Part shown: positions 56,243 through 64,000 of the stretch, piece by piece
How positions within the stretch are numbered: the first letter of the stretch is position 1
Layout: every line of letters starts with the position of its first letter
Assembly: GCF_003048375.1 (NCBI RefSeq)
Contig: NZ_CP021642.1
Span: 1,806,527-1,870,526, forward strand
Direction: 5' to 3'
Origin: Campylobacter concisus
GTDB taxonomy: Bacteria > Campylobacterota > Campylobacteria > Campylobacterales > Campylobacteraceae
DNA length: 64,000 bases
The notes under the pieces: model-generated
The model's database searches: none
Told to the model about the DNA's origin: nothing
What the model saw: the letters and a program-made list of their open reading frames with translations, nothing else
Position numbers and translations under genes: made by a program

Positions 56243-56725
56243 CTACCACCTAACTAGCCACTCACCGCTAGGGTGCTGCGTAAATACAATATCATCAAAT
56301 TTTGTAGTTTCTTCGCCATCTGCTGTGATAAATGTAACGCTAAAGCTAAATGCGTTTTGGGCAATAAATTTCACATTTTCTATACTCAAGATATCGACGT
56401 TGTCGCTACAAGTGCCACTAGCCCTTTTTAAATGGCTATCATCTCTTCTTAGCGCAGGTGCCCTTGTGCCTGCTTCCATAAATTTATCATTTTTATTAGC
56501 CCTGTAGCTTGCCATATTTGCTAAAAATTCCTGCATCCTAGGCTTTGCGCTATCAAATTTCGCTTGATACTCCTTTGGCACCTTAATGCCCAAAATAGCG
56601 CCTGGCACCGTCTGACCAACTAAATTTCTACTTTTTGTTAGCGTTGGCTCGCTTTTTGGCTCACAAAAGGCAAAGCTACTAAAAACAGCACAGAGCACAA
56701 TGACAAGAAGCGATTTTGTTTTCAT
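56243..56725 (-). CDS. Exported protein of unknown function
   Basis: A 160-residue protein with a signal peptide (KSLLVIVLCAVFSSFAFC) and probable cleavage near residue 21. The mature region includes VKFIAQNAFSFSVTFITADGEE and a terminal HPSGEWLVRW that resembles the last strand of a small beta-barrel or NTF2-like domain. No family recognised. The ribosome binding site AAAGGAG is two to seven bases upstream of the ATG. Confidence 0.7.
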   Translation of the reverse strand: MKTKSLLVIVLCAVFSSFAFCEPKSEPTLTKSRNLVGQTVPGAILGIKVPKEYQAKFDSAKPRMQEFLANMASYRANKNDKFMEAGTRAPALRRDDSHLKRASGTCSDNVDILSIENVKFIAQNAFSFSVTFITADGEETTKFDDIVFTQHPSGEWLVRW

Positions 56726-56818
56726 TTTTCTCCTTTTTAGATAAGAGCCATTCTATCTCGTGCCGCTTAAAAGTTACTTGAGTTATAAATTTAAGATCAA
56801 ATTTGAATTTTTTTGGAG

Positions 56819-56840
56819 TGGCAAAGCCTAAGCCTTGCCA
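56819..56840 (-). terminator. Hairpin downstream of the outer-membrane barrel gene at 56846
   Basis: A 9-bp stem with one mismatch (TGGCAAAGC...GCCTTGCCA) immediately after the stop codon on the minus strand. The following bases are AT-rich. Confidence 0.5.
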
Positions 56841-56845
56841 TAAAT

Positions 56846-57430
56846 TTAGAATTTATAAGTGTAGCCTGTGTAAATTCCCACACTTGTATCTCTTAGCTGA
56901 GCGCCGCTATTTTTCTTATAAAATGTCTTATCAGCCTTTAAGCCAAACTCAAGCGCGTTGTGAGCGTCAAATGAGTACTGACCGCCTGCTTTTGCACCGA
57001 CTAGCAAACCTTTAAAATTTTTCTTGCTAGTTTCGTTTTCAAAGCTTTGTCTAACACTTAAATAGCCAAGACCAGCGTAACCACCAAGCACAGCTTTAAA
57101 GTTTTCAGTGATGTTTGGTGTGTAATCAGCGCCTGCTAAAAGCTTATGTTTGCTCCATTTTGCGTCTGCTTCACCAGCATTTTTTCTAGCTTTAAAGTCG
57201 TAGTAGTAGCCACCATATACTCTATAGCTATCAAAATCATAACCGCCATAAAAGCCAAGTCCGTAGTGACCTTTGTTGAAGTTATTTTTTTCGCTTTTTG
57301 CGATATTTTTAGTTTTGATCTTTGAGTTGAACGAATAATCGCCCTCGCCACCGACAAATGCACCTTGCGCAAGTGCAGCTGAACTAACTAAAGCTAAAAC
57401 CAAGCTTGATTTTACAAGTAAATTTTTCAT
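56846..57430 (-). CDS. Small outer-membrane beta-barrel protein, paralogue 1
   Basis: A 194-residue protein with a signal peptide (about 1-21, ending AALAQG). Alternating aromatic/glycine strands such as GLGFYGGYDFDSYRVYGGYYYDF and a final aromatic residue (GYTYKF) fit an eight-stranded barrel of the OmpA/OmpW size class. It is one of three paralogues within 5 kb (also 58332 and 61013). Function unknown; the genes may give redundant surface-exposed proteins. Confidence 0.8.
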   Translation of the reverse strand: MKNLLVKSSLVLALVSSAALAQGAFVGGEGDYSFNSKIKTKNIAKSEKNNFNKGHYGLGFYGGYDFDSYRVYGGYYYDFKARKNAGEADAKWSKHKLLAGADYTPNITENFKAVLGGYAGLGYLSVRQSFENETSKKNFKGLLVGAKAGGQYSFDAHNALEFGLKADKTFYKKNSGAQLRDTSVGIYTGYTYKF

Positions 57431-57598
57431 ACTTCTCCTTTAAAAATTTTCGTGATTTTACTATTACGCGTTTAATCTATATGAAATTTAAATTTAACAA
57501 AGCCCTATTTTTCGCTCTTTTCAGCCTTTAAAATTTAAATTTTTTATATTTACTATTAAATTTTAAAATTAGAAGAAATTTTCATCAAAGGAGAGAAA

Positions 57599-57817
57599 AT
57601 GGCACTAGATAAAGAGCTAGTAAATTTCGGTGAAGAGCATGAGCTAAATGCGATCCTTTCAAAATTTGGCAAATCACAAAGCCAAAAAAACAGAGCAACA
57701 CTAGGCGAGCTTGGTAAAAAATGCAAGGAAAAACTTGCTAAAAGAGTGCTAACTCAAGACGAATTTGGTGAGTTTGTAAAAGCGCACCTAAAAGAGCTTG
57801 AAGACAAAAAAGCCTAA
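57599..57817 (+). CDS. Small conserved-looking helical protein, unknown function
   Basis: A 72-residue protein starting after a strong AAAGGAGAG ribosome binding site. It is charged and helical (LNAILSKFGKSQSQKNRATL and LGKKCKEKLAKR) with no signal peptide or transmembrane helix. Not recognised. It is monocistronic and surrounded by genes for exported proteins, with an efficient terminator at 57821. Confidence 0.65.
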   Translation: MALDKELVNFGEEHELNAILSKFGKSQSQKNRATLGELGKKCKEKLAKRVLTQDEFGEFVKAHLKELEDKKA

Positions 57818-57820
57818 ATC

Positions 57821-57838
57821 TCTGGGGGCAACCCCAGA
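57821..57838. terminator. Bidirectional terminator between convergent small genes
   Basis: A 7-bp stem TCTGGGG/CCCCAGA with a GCAA tetraloop between the genes at 57599 and 57843; runs of A and T follow. Confidence 0.7.
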
Positions 57839-57842
57839 AAAT

Positions 57843-58226
57843 TTACTTGCAATCCTCTCTTGTCAAATTTATCACAGTAAAGTTCTTGCCGTTCTCGTAG
57901 TTATATATCCACGAGGCTTTATCGATAAGAGGGTTTTTACTGCCACAAAAGTCCTCTTTTAGCATTTCAGTCTGCATCCTTTTAAACTCATCTATCTGCT
58001 CTTTGGTAAATTTACTAAATTTAATATCCTCGCTATCATTTATAACAAAGGTGGTTTTTAGGGTCTCATTTTCACATGTAGCCCCCGTTATTACGCTATT
58101 TTCATCGACTCTTGTGGGAGCTGGCTCATCGATCATGCTTACAACAGCTTTAATAAATGCATTATTGCAATCAACCGCAAACGTAGCCGTCAAGAGTATA
58201 AATAGAGACAATATTATTTTCTTCAT
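57843..58226 (-). CDS. Exported protein of unknown function
   Basis: The start at the ATG at 58226 (MKKIILSLFILL) gives 127 residues with a signal peptide of about 17. The mature protein has four cysteines (CNNAF, TCENE, FCGSK and EDCK) and is probably a disulfide-bonded periplasmic protein. No family recognised. An in-frame upstream extension lacks a signal-peptide start. Confidence 0.68.
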   Translation of the reverse strand: MKKIILSLFILLTATFAVDCNNAFIKAVVSMIDEPAPTRVDENSVITGATCENETLKTTFVINDSEDIKFSKFTKEQIDEFKRMQTEMLKEDFCGSKNPLIDKASWIYNYENGKNFTVINLTREDCK

Positions 58227-58279
58227 TTTGTAGCCTTTTTGCAAAGTATATTAAATTTAATGGTAAAAATACTAGAGAT

Positions 58280-58309
58280 AAATTTGCGCCCAAACTAGGA
58301 CGCAAATTT
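58280..58309 (-). terminator. Hairpin downstream of the outer-membrane barrel gene at 58332
   Basis: A 9-bp stem AAATTTGCG/CGCAAATTT around a 12-base loop, downstream of the barrel gene on the minus strand. The flanks are AT-rich but with no long U-tract. Confidence 0.45.
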
Positions 58310-58331
58310 CTTAAGGAGGGAATGTTTAAAA

Positions 58332-58919
58332 TTAAAATTTATAAGTGTAGCCTACGTAAAGACCGATGTTGCTCTCTCTAACTCTGCTAACGTCATCTGC
58401 CTTATAGAAAGTGTAGTCAGTTTTTATGCCAGCTTCTAGGATGTTGTTTTGATCAAGTAGGTACTCAGCACCAAATTTAGCGCCTAAAACAAATCCTGTG
58501 TCATAGAATTTTTTATTCTCGTCATCTCTGCTTATCAAAAGTCTAGATACGCCAGTGTAGCCACCTGCAACAAGTTTAATATCTTCAGTGATACTTGGAG
58601 TGTAATCAACTCCAGCTAGCAAACTGTGTTTTTTCCATTTAACAGTAAATCTGTCATCATCGTCTTCTATTTGTTTTTTTGTTTGAAAGCTATAAAAATA
58701 AGCACCGTAAGCTCTAAAGCTGTCAAAATCATAACCAGCTTTTACGCCGCTGTTAAATTGACCTTTTCTAACGCTTGCGCTCTCGCCGTCTGTTGTTTTC
58801 TCTTTCCAATTTGACGCAAAAGAGTATCCGCCCTCGTAACCAATAAATGCTCCCTCTGCCATAGCAAATGAGCAAACCGCACATGCAATCATGCTAGCTT
58901 TCAAAAATGAACTTTTCAT
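58332..58919 (-). CDS. Small outer-membrane beta-barrel protein, paralogue 2
   Basis: A 195-residue protein with a signal peptide ending SFAMAEG. Strands resemble those of the other two barrels (FIGYEGGYSFAS, VKAGYDFDSFRAYGAYFY, HSLLAGVDYTPSITED) and the last residues are GYTYKF. The start is the ATG at 58919, behind AAGGATTG; a TTG two codons upstream is less likely. The sequence between strands differs from its paralogues, as expected for surface loops. Confidence 0.8.
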   Translation of the reverse strand: MKSSFLKASMIACAVCSFAMAEGAFIGYEGGYSFASNWKEKTTDGESASVRKGQFNSGVKAGYDFDSFRAYGAYFYSFQTKKQIEDDDDRFTVKWKKHSLLAGVDYTPSITEDIKLVAGGYTGVSRLLISRDDENKKFYDTGFVLGAKFGAEYLLDQNNILEAGIKTDYTFYKADDVSRVRESNIGLYVGYTYKF

Positions 58920-59089
58920 TTTCAATCCTTTAAAAATATAATATAAATGTAATTTTACGGATTTTTATTTAAAATATTATTAATTTATAATATTAAATAA
59001 GCATTGATAAATTTACTTTGTTGATAAAGTTCGTATTTTAGGGATTTATAAAAATAAATTTATGAAATTTTTAATTATTAAAAAGTAAC

Positions 59090-59119
59090 ACCTAGTCGTT
59101 AAATTTCAAACAACTAGGT
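59090..59119 (-). terminator. Hairpin downstream of recJ
   Basis: A 7-bp stem ACCTAGT/ACTAGGT around a 16-base loop after the recJ stop; on the minus strand the next bases are TTACTTTTT. Confidence 0.5.
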
Positions 59120-59125
59120 AAAATG

Positions 59126-60700
59126 CTATAAAATTTCTCTTATCAAAAGCTGCGGCGTAACAAGACCGCGGAACGAATTTTTAGATACGCAAAAGATGAT
59201 ATCTATCATTTCGCCTACTCTAACGTGCCTTGTGAAGTTGAAAAATAGCGCCTCAAGTGTCTTGTTGTCTTTTTGCAAGATAAGTTTTAAGTGGTTTTGG
59301 TCCCTACCTATGAGCCTCTCGTTTTTCACGACAGCGTTTTCTATCTTAAAGACTGGGCGTGGATTTTTCTGTCCGTATGGCTCATAAAATTCCAAAATTT
59401 CAAGTAGTTCAAAGTCTATCTCGCTTGGCATTATGTCGCCAAGTAGCTCGTCTGAGCTTTTGCACTCTTGCATATTTAGGCATGAGCAGCTTTTATTTAT
59501 CGCCTCTTTAAATTTTTCCAAATTTTCAGGCGCAAGAGTTAGCCCTGCTGCACCTTTGTGACCGCCGTAGCTTGTTAGCAGATCTTCGTGGCTTGCGATG
59601 AGCGATAAGATATCAAGCTTGCCAACGCTTCTAGCACTGCCTTTTGCGCGGCCTTTATCGATGCTAAAGACGATAGCTGGTTTTGCAAAGTGCTTCGCAA
59701 GGCGGCTAGCCACGATGCCTATCACGCCCTCATGCCACTGCTCCCCCCAAGTGATGATGACCTCATCGTTCTCTTTTACGTCCTTTAGCGAGCACTCAAA
59801 GAGTTGGCGCTCCTCCTCTTTTCTAGAGTTGTTAAACTCGATAATCGTATCAAGGTAGTTGTAAGCCTCTTCGATGCTCTTTGCACGCAAGAAGTTAAAT
59901 GAATTCATCGCATCGTCCATGCGTCCGGCTGAATTTATAAGAGGCGCTATAAGAAAGCTGATATCATCACACTCAAATTTATCCTTGCCGTAAAACTCTT
60001 TTATGACGCAAAATGCTGAGCGCTTCGAGGTATTTAGCTTGCAAATACCCATGCGAACGAGCATCCTGTTCATATCTCTTAGCTCCATCATATCAGCGAT
60101 TATCGCGATGGCTAAAAGCTCTAAAAACTTGCTCATATCGTAGTTTAGCTTGCAAACATCCTTTAGCGCTCCAACCAAATACCAAGCCACTTCAGCACCG
60201 CAAATTTCGATATTTGGAAAGTTGCAGTCCTCTTGTTTTGGATTGATTATGGCGTATGCTTCTGGCAAAATGGCTGGTGGCATGTGGTGATCTGTGATGA
60301 TAAGATCGATGCCTTTTTCTTTGCATATGCTAGCTGCCTCATTTGCTGAGATGCCGTTATCAACGGTGATTATTAGACTTACATCGCTTGCAAGCTCGTC
60401 GATGATCTCAGGGTTTAAGCCGTATCCGTCTTTAAAGCGGTTTGGGATCTTTACTAAGTAGTTTTTTACGCCAAGATCATCAAAAAACTCGGCTAAAATC
60501 ACACTTGAAACCACGCCATCAACGTCATAATCGCCAACAATAGCGATATGCTCGTTTCTCTCGATCGCCTCTTTGATGCGATTAGCGCCTTTGTAGATAT
60601 CCTTTAGGGCGCTTGGCGTTGGAATTTCACTAAGTTTTTTGTGTATGTCGTTACAAAATCTACGTGCTAGTAAATTCCTAATATCCTCTTTAGTTAACAT
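59126..60700 (-). CDS. recJ: Single-stranded-DNA-specific exonuclease RecJ
   Basis: A DHH-family 5'-3' exonuclease used in recombination and mismatch repair. From the ATG at 60700 it is 524 residues. Metal motifs: IVGDYDVDGV (about residue 58), TVDNGI, IITDHHMPPA, and NSAGRMDD; the DHHA1 domain has GGHKGAAGLTL. A C-terminal OB-like domain follows (FEPYGQKNPRPVF). A longer TTG start at 60733 is in frame, but the conserved part begins at MLTKEDIRNLL. Confidence 0.95.
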   Translation of the reverse strand: MLTKEDIRNLLARRFCNDIHKKLSEIPTPSALKDIYKGANRIKEAIERNEHIAIVGDYDVDGVVSSVILAEFFDDLGVKNYLVKIPNRFKDGYGLNPEIIDELASDVSLIITVDNGISANEAASICKEKGIDLIITDHHMPPAILPEAYAIINPKQEDCNFPNIEICGAEVAWYLVGALKDVCKLNYDMSKFLELLAIAIIADMMELRDMNRMLVRMGICKLNTSKRSAFCVIKEFYGKDKFECDDISFLIAPLINSAGRMDDAMNSFNFLRAKSIEEAYNYLDTIIEFNNSRKEEERQLFECSLKDVKENDEVIITWGEQWHEGVIGIVASRLAKHFAKPAIVFSIDKGRAKGSARSVGKLDILSLIASHEDLLTSYGGHKGAAGLTLAPENLEKFKEAINKSCSCLNMQECKSSDELLGDIMPSEIDFELLEILEFYEPYGQKNPRPVFKIENAVVKNERLIGRDQNHLKLILQKDNKTLEALFFNFTRHVRVGEMIDIIFCVSKNSFRGLVTPQLLIREIL

Positions 60701-61012
60701 AGCTTTGGCAAGGACTTTTTGACGCCCTGCCAACTTTTACTAATGCTATTTGCTCACTTAAATTTACGCCCAAACTGCCAAAAATTTGGCAACAAAAATG
60801 CTTTTTTTTCATCGTAATCTTTCGTCTTTATTTTGAATGCTTTGATTATATCTTTTTGAAATTTAATTTCTTATAATTTTCAATGAAAGTAAGATTTTTA
60901 GGGCAAAAAACTTTTGTTAAATTGATACTCTTTATAAATTAGCCATTGTAAATTTGAAGTAAAAAATGAGAGAAATTTTAAGTAAAAATAAGGGGTCATA
61001 AGACCCCAAAAA
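60701..61012. other. Intergenic region upstream of recJ
   Basis: About 310 bases of AT-rich sequence between recJ and the barrel gene at 61013. It holds the terminator at 60992-61007 and one copy of a 23-base direct repeat (60967-60989). No gene or further clear site was seen; a TATAAT-like run near 60890 could act as a promoter. Confidence 0.5.
60992..61007 (-). terminator. Rho-independent terminator of the barrel gene at 61013
   Basis: A 6-bp GC-rich stem GGGGTC/GACCCC with an ATAA loop just after the stop codon; on the minus strand the next bases are TTATTTTTAC. Confidence 0.7.
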
Positions 61013-61615
61013 TTAAAATTTATATGTGTAGCCTAGGTAAGCGCCAATGTCTGTTGATTTAAGGTCGTCAAACTCTTCTGCATGATACCAAGACTTATCA
61101 GCTTTTATACCAAACTCAATAGCGTTGTGTCCATCAAAGCTATACTCAGCACCAAGTCTTGTACCAATTAGCCAGCCAGATTTTGTAAGATCATAAGTGG
61201 CTCTAACAGTATTTGAGTTAAAATTAGCCTTGTAGTTAATCACAGAAAGACCTGTATAAAGGCCAGCAACTAACTTAAAGTTGTTAGCTATTGTTGGAGT
61301 ATAGTCACCGCCTACTACAAATTTATGAGTTGTCCACTTCATATTCACTGTACCATCAACGCCATTAAGTGTATCATTTTCACTATTTTTAGCTTCCGCA
61401 TGATAGAAGTATCCACCATAAACTCTAGCTACATCAAAGTCGTAACCACCTTTTATACCTATATTTGGTCTATTGTCCTTTAGCCCATCACCCTCAGATG
61501 TTATTTTTGAGCTAAAATCATAGCCGCCCTCTAGTCCGACAAATCCACCTTGTGCTAAAGCAAATGAGCCAGCAAGTGAAAGTGCTAAAACACTTTTTAA
61601 AACGCAATTTTTCAT
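61013..61615 (-). CDS. Small outer-membrane beta-barrel protein, paralogue 3
   Basis: A 200-residue protein with a signal peptide (ending SFALAQG). It shares the strand pattern of the other two barrels: GGFVGLEGGYDFSSK, GIKGGYDFDVARVYGGYFYH, KFVVGGDYTPTIANNFK and the final GYTYKF. It is bracketed by 23-base direct repeats and has its own terminator. The family may supply alternative surface proteins. Function unknown. Confidence 0.8.
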   Translation of the reverse strand: MKNCVLKSVLALSLAGSFALAQGGFVGLEGGYDFSSKITSEGDGLKDNRPNIGIKGGYDFDVARVYGGYFYHAEAKNSENDTLNGVDGTVNMKWTTHKFVVGGDYTPTIANNFKLVAGLYTGLSVINYKANFNSNTVRATYDLTKSGWLIGTRLGAEYSFDGHNAIEFGIKADKSWYHAEEFDDLKSTDIGAYLGYTYKF

Positions 61616-61645
61616 TTTTTCTCCTTTATAAATGATTGCGTAAGC

Positions 61646-61651
61646 ATTGTA
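61646..61651 (-). promoter_or_regulatory. -10 box (TACAAT) for the barrel gene at 61013
   Basis: A TACAAT on the minus strand 31 bases upstream of the ATG; an AAAGGAG ribosome binding site lies between them. Confidence 0.4.
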
Positions 61652-61748
61652 TGTTTAGCAAGATTAAAAAATACTTAAATTATTTAAAATTTATCAATAA
61701 TACGTTTACTTTTATTTTTAATATAAATTTGAGAGAAATTTTAAGTAA

Positions 61749-61776
61749 AAATTTGGCAAGAAAGCTTGCCAAATTT
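61749..61776 (-). terminator. Rho-independent terminator of pyrG
   Basis: A perfect 12-bp stem AAATTTGGCAAG/CTTGCCAAATTT with a four-base loop, ending two bases before the pyrG stop codon at 61778; on the minus strand TTTTTAC follows. Confidence 0.8.
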
Positions 61777-61777
61777 A

Positions 61778-63439
<1,662 letters not shown>

Positions 63440-63450
63440 TTAATCTGCCG

Positions 63451-63456
63451 ATTATA
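63451..63456 (-). promoter_or_regulatory. -10 box (TATAAT) for pyrG
   Basis: A perfect TATAAT on the minus strand 39 bases upstream of the pyrG ATG, with AAGGAAA as ribosome binding site. Confidence 0.55.
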
Positions 63457-63513
63457 CCCCTTAAATATTTAGTAAGGCATTAATCTTGCAATTTTTAAAA
63501 ATTATTCTTTAAG

Positions 63514-63528
63514 TTTTTTTGTTATAGA
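63514..63528 (+). promoter_or_regulatory. Promoter of the DUF4492-cydA operon
   Basis: TTTTTTTG (63514-63521) followed by TATAGA (63523-63528) is the Campylobacter extended -10 form. A start near 63534-63536 would leave almost no leader before the ATG at 63539. Confidence 0.4.
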
Positions 63529-63538
63529 CTTCGACATC

Positions 63539-63754
63539 ATGATTAAAAACTGCTTAAAAAACATCGCCTCTTTATATATAGACGGCTTTAAAAATATGAA
63601 AATAGGCAAGAAACTATGGCTTCTCATAGCGATAAAGCTTATCATTATGTTTGGGATATTAAAGGTCTTCATCTTTGATGAAACTCTTAATACCAAATTT
63701 CAAACCGACGAAGAAAAAAGCGAATTTGTAATTCGTAATTTAATAAAGGAATAA
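63539..63754 (+). CDS. DUF4492 small membrane protein
   Basis: A 71-residue protein with one membrane helix ([21 protein letters not shown]) after a basic amphipathic start. DUF4492 proteins precede cydA in many epsilonproteobacteria and may be an accessory subunit of the bd oxidase, in the manner of CydX, although not homologous to it. No ribosome binding site precedes the ATG. It ends one base before the cydA start. Confidence 0.8.
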   Translation: MIKNCLKNIASLYIDGFKNMKIGKKLWLLIAIKLIIMFGILKVFIFDETLNTKFQTDEEKSEFVIRNLIKE

Positions 63755-63755
63755 A

Positions 63756-64000
63756 ATGTCTGAGATGGATTTTGTTGATTGGTCTAGGGCCCAGTTTGCG
63801 CTGACTGCCATTTACCACTTTTTGTTTGTCCCGCTTACGTTGGGGCTAAGTTTTATCATCGCCATTATGGAGACGATATATGTCAAAACTGGTGACAAAG
63901 CCTGGCTTGAGATAACGAAATTTTGGCTAAAGCTCTTTGGTATAAATTTCGCTATCGGTGTGGCTACTGGCATCATCATGGAGTTTGAGTTTGGCACAAA
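63756..64000 (+). CDS. cydA: Cytochrome bd ubiquinol oxidase subunit I (partial)
   Basis: The first 81 codons start at 63756 ([30 protein letters not shown]), behind AAAGGA. The [22 protein letters not shown] segment is the conserved first helix, with the histidine that ligates heme b595 or d; [11 protein letters not shown] begins the second helix. The oxidase reduces oxygen with quinol at high affinity. The rest of the gene and cydB lie beyond the window. Confidence 0.95.
   Translation, partial: MSEMDFVDWSRAQFALTAIYHFLFVPLTLGLSFIIAIMETIYVKTGDKAWLEITKFWLKLFGINFAIGVATGIIMEFEFGT

Larger units (their letters stand above)
60967..61752. repeat. 23-base direct repeats flanking the outer-membrane barrel gene at 61013
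   Basis: The 23 bases TGAGAGAAATTTTAAGTAAAAAT (written in two parts: TGAGAGAAATTT, TAAGTAAAAAT) occur exactly at 60967-60989 and 61730-61752. Each follows a terminator hairpin on the minus strand (barrel gene and pyrG), and together they bracket the barrel gene. They may mark a duplication or excision unit. Confidence 0.7.

Overview
The window looks like the chromosome of a Campylobacter, probably close to C. concisus. The proteins are Campylobacterota-like throughout (ribosomal proteins, SecY, RecJ, CTP synthase, DUF4492 next to cydA). The ribosomal cluster has no rpmD (L30), leaders are AT-rich with TATAAT -10 boxes behind T-rich stretches, and the small outer-membrane barrels fit that group. 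The assignment rests on family recognition, not on a search.

Layout. 1-12,835 (minus strand) is the S10-spc-alpha supercluster from rpsJ to the start of rpoA, including secY, map and infA. 13,167-21,183 holds a lipoprotein, a P-loop ATPase, a DUF3298-like secreted protein, rnhB, a DUF4153 membrane protein, frr, a polysaccharide deacetylase, secG, a ThiD2-domain protein and a Bax-inhibitor-1 family protein. 21,354-26,189 (plus) carries a beta-carbonic anhydrase, an MscS-type channel, a 52-residue acidic/tyrosine microprotein and two adjacent membrane GGDEF proteins. A TRAP transporter operon (dctPQM, minus), Fe-superoxide dismutase, an 0.8-kb non-coding stretch of hairpin repeats, a PatB/MalY-type lyase, a DIP1984-family protein, a trans-sulfuration enzyme and a thiol peroxidase with an unusual Cys/His tail follow.

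34,823-50,261 (plus) is the striking part: a visibly AT-richer 15.4-kb block of five large genes lying between tpx and a tRNA cluster. They encode (1) DUF4062-STAND NTPase-TPR, (2) TIR plus a PD-(D/E)XK-like nuclease domain, (3) a two-TM, double-Rossmann (TrkA-N/RCK-like) and RyR-domain protein with in-frame tandem repeats, (4) a soluble ClpA/B-like AAA+ fused to an FtsH-like AAA+ and M41 zinc protease, and (5) a paralogous DUF4062-STAND NTPase with a repeat-rich, beta-propeller-like C-terminus. This combination resembles a prokaryotic conflict/immune system: two STAND sensors, a nucleotide-active TIR/nuclease effector, a channel that could be ligand-gated, and a protease. I do not recognise it as a described system. 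Its role in defence is inferred, and no integrase, transposase or att repeat was found.

50,381-51,144 holds five tRNAs (Ser, Cys, Leu, Gly on minus; Ala on plus) and an entericidin-like lipoprotein. 51,198-64,000 returns to ordinary chromosome: a kinase-fold protein, a PepSY transmembrane protein, nrdB, a lipoprotein, a nitrilase-family hydrolase, pcm, several small exported proteins, three paralogous small outer-membrane barrels, recJ, pyrG, and the start of the cytochrome bd oxidase operon (DUF4492-cydA).
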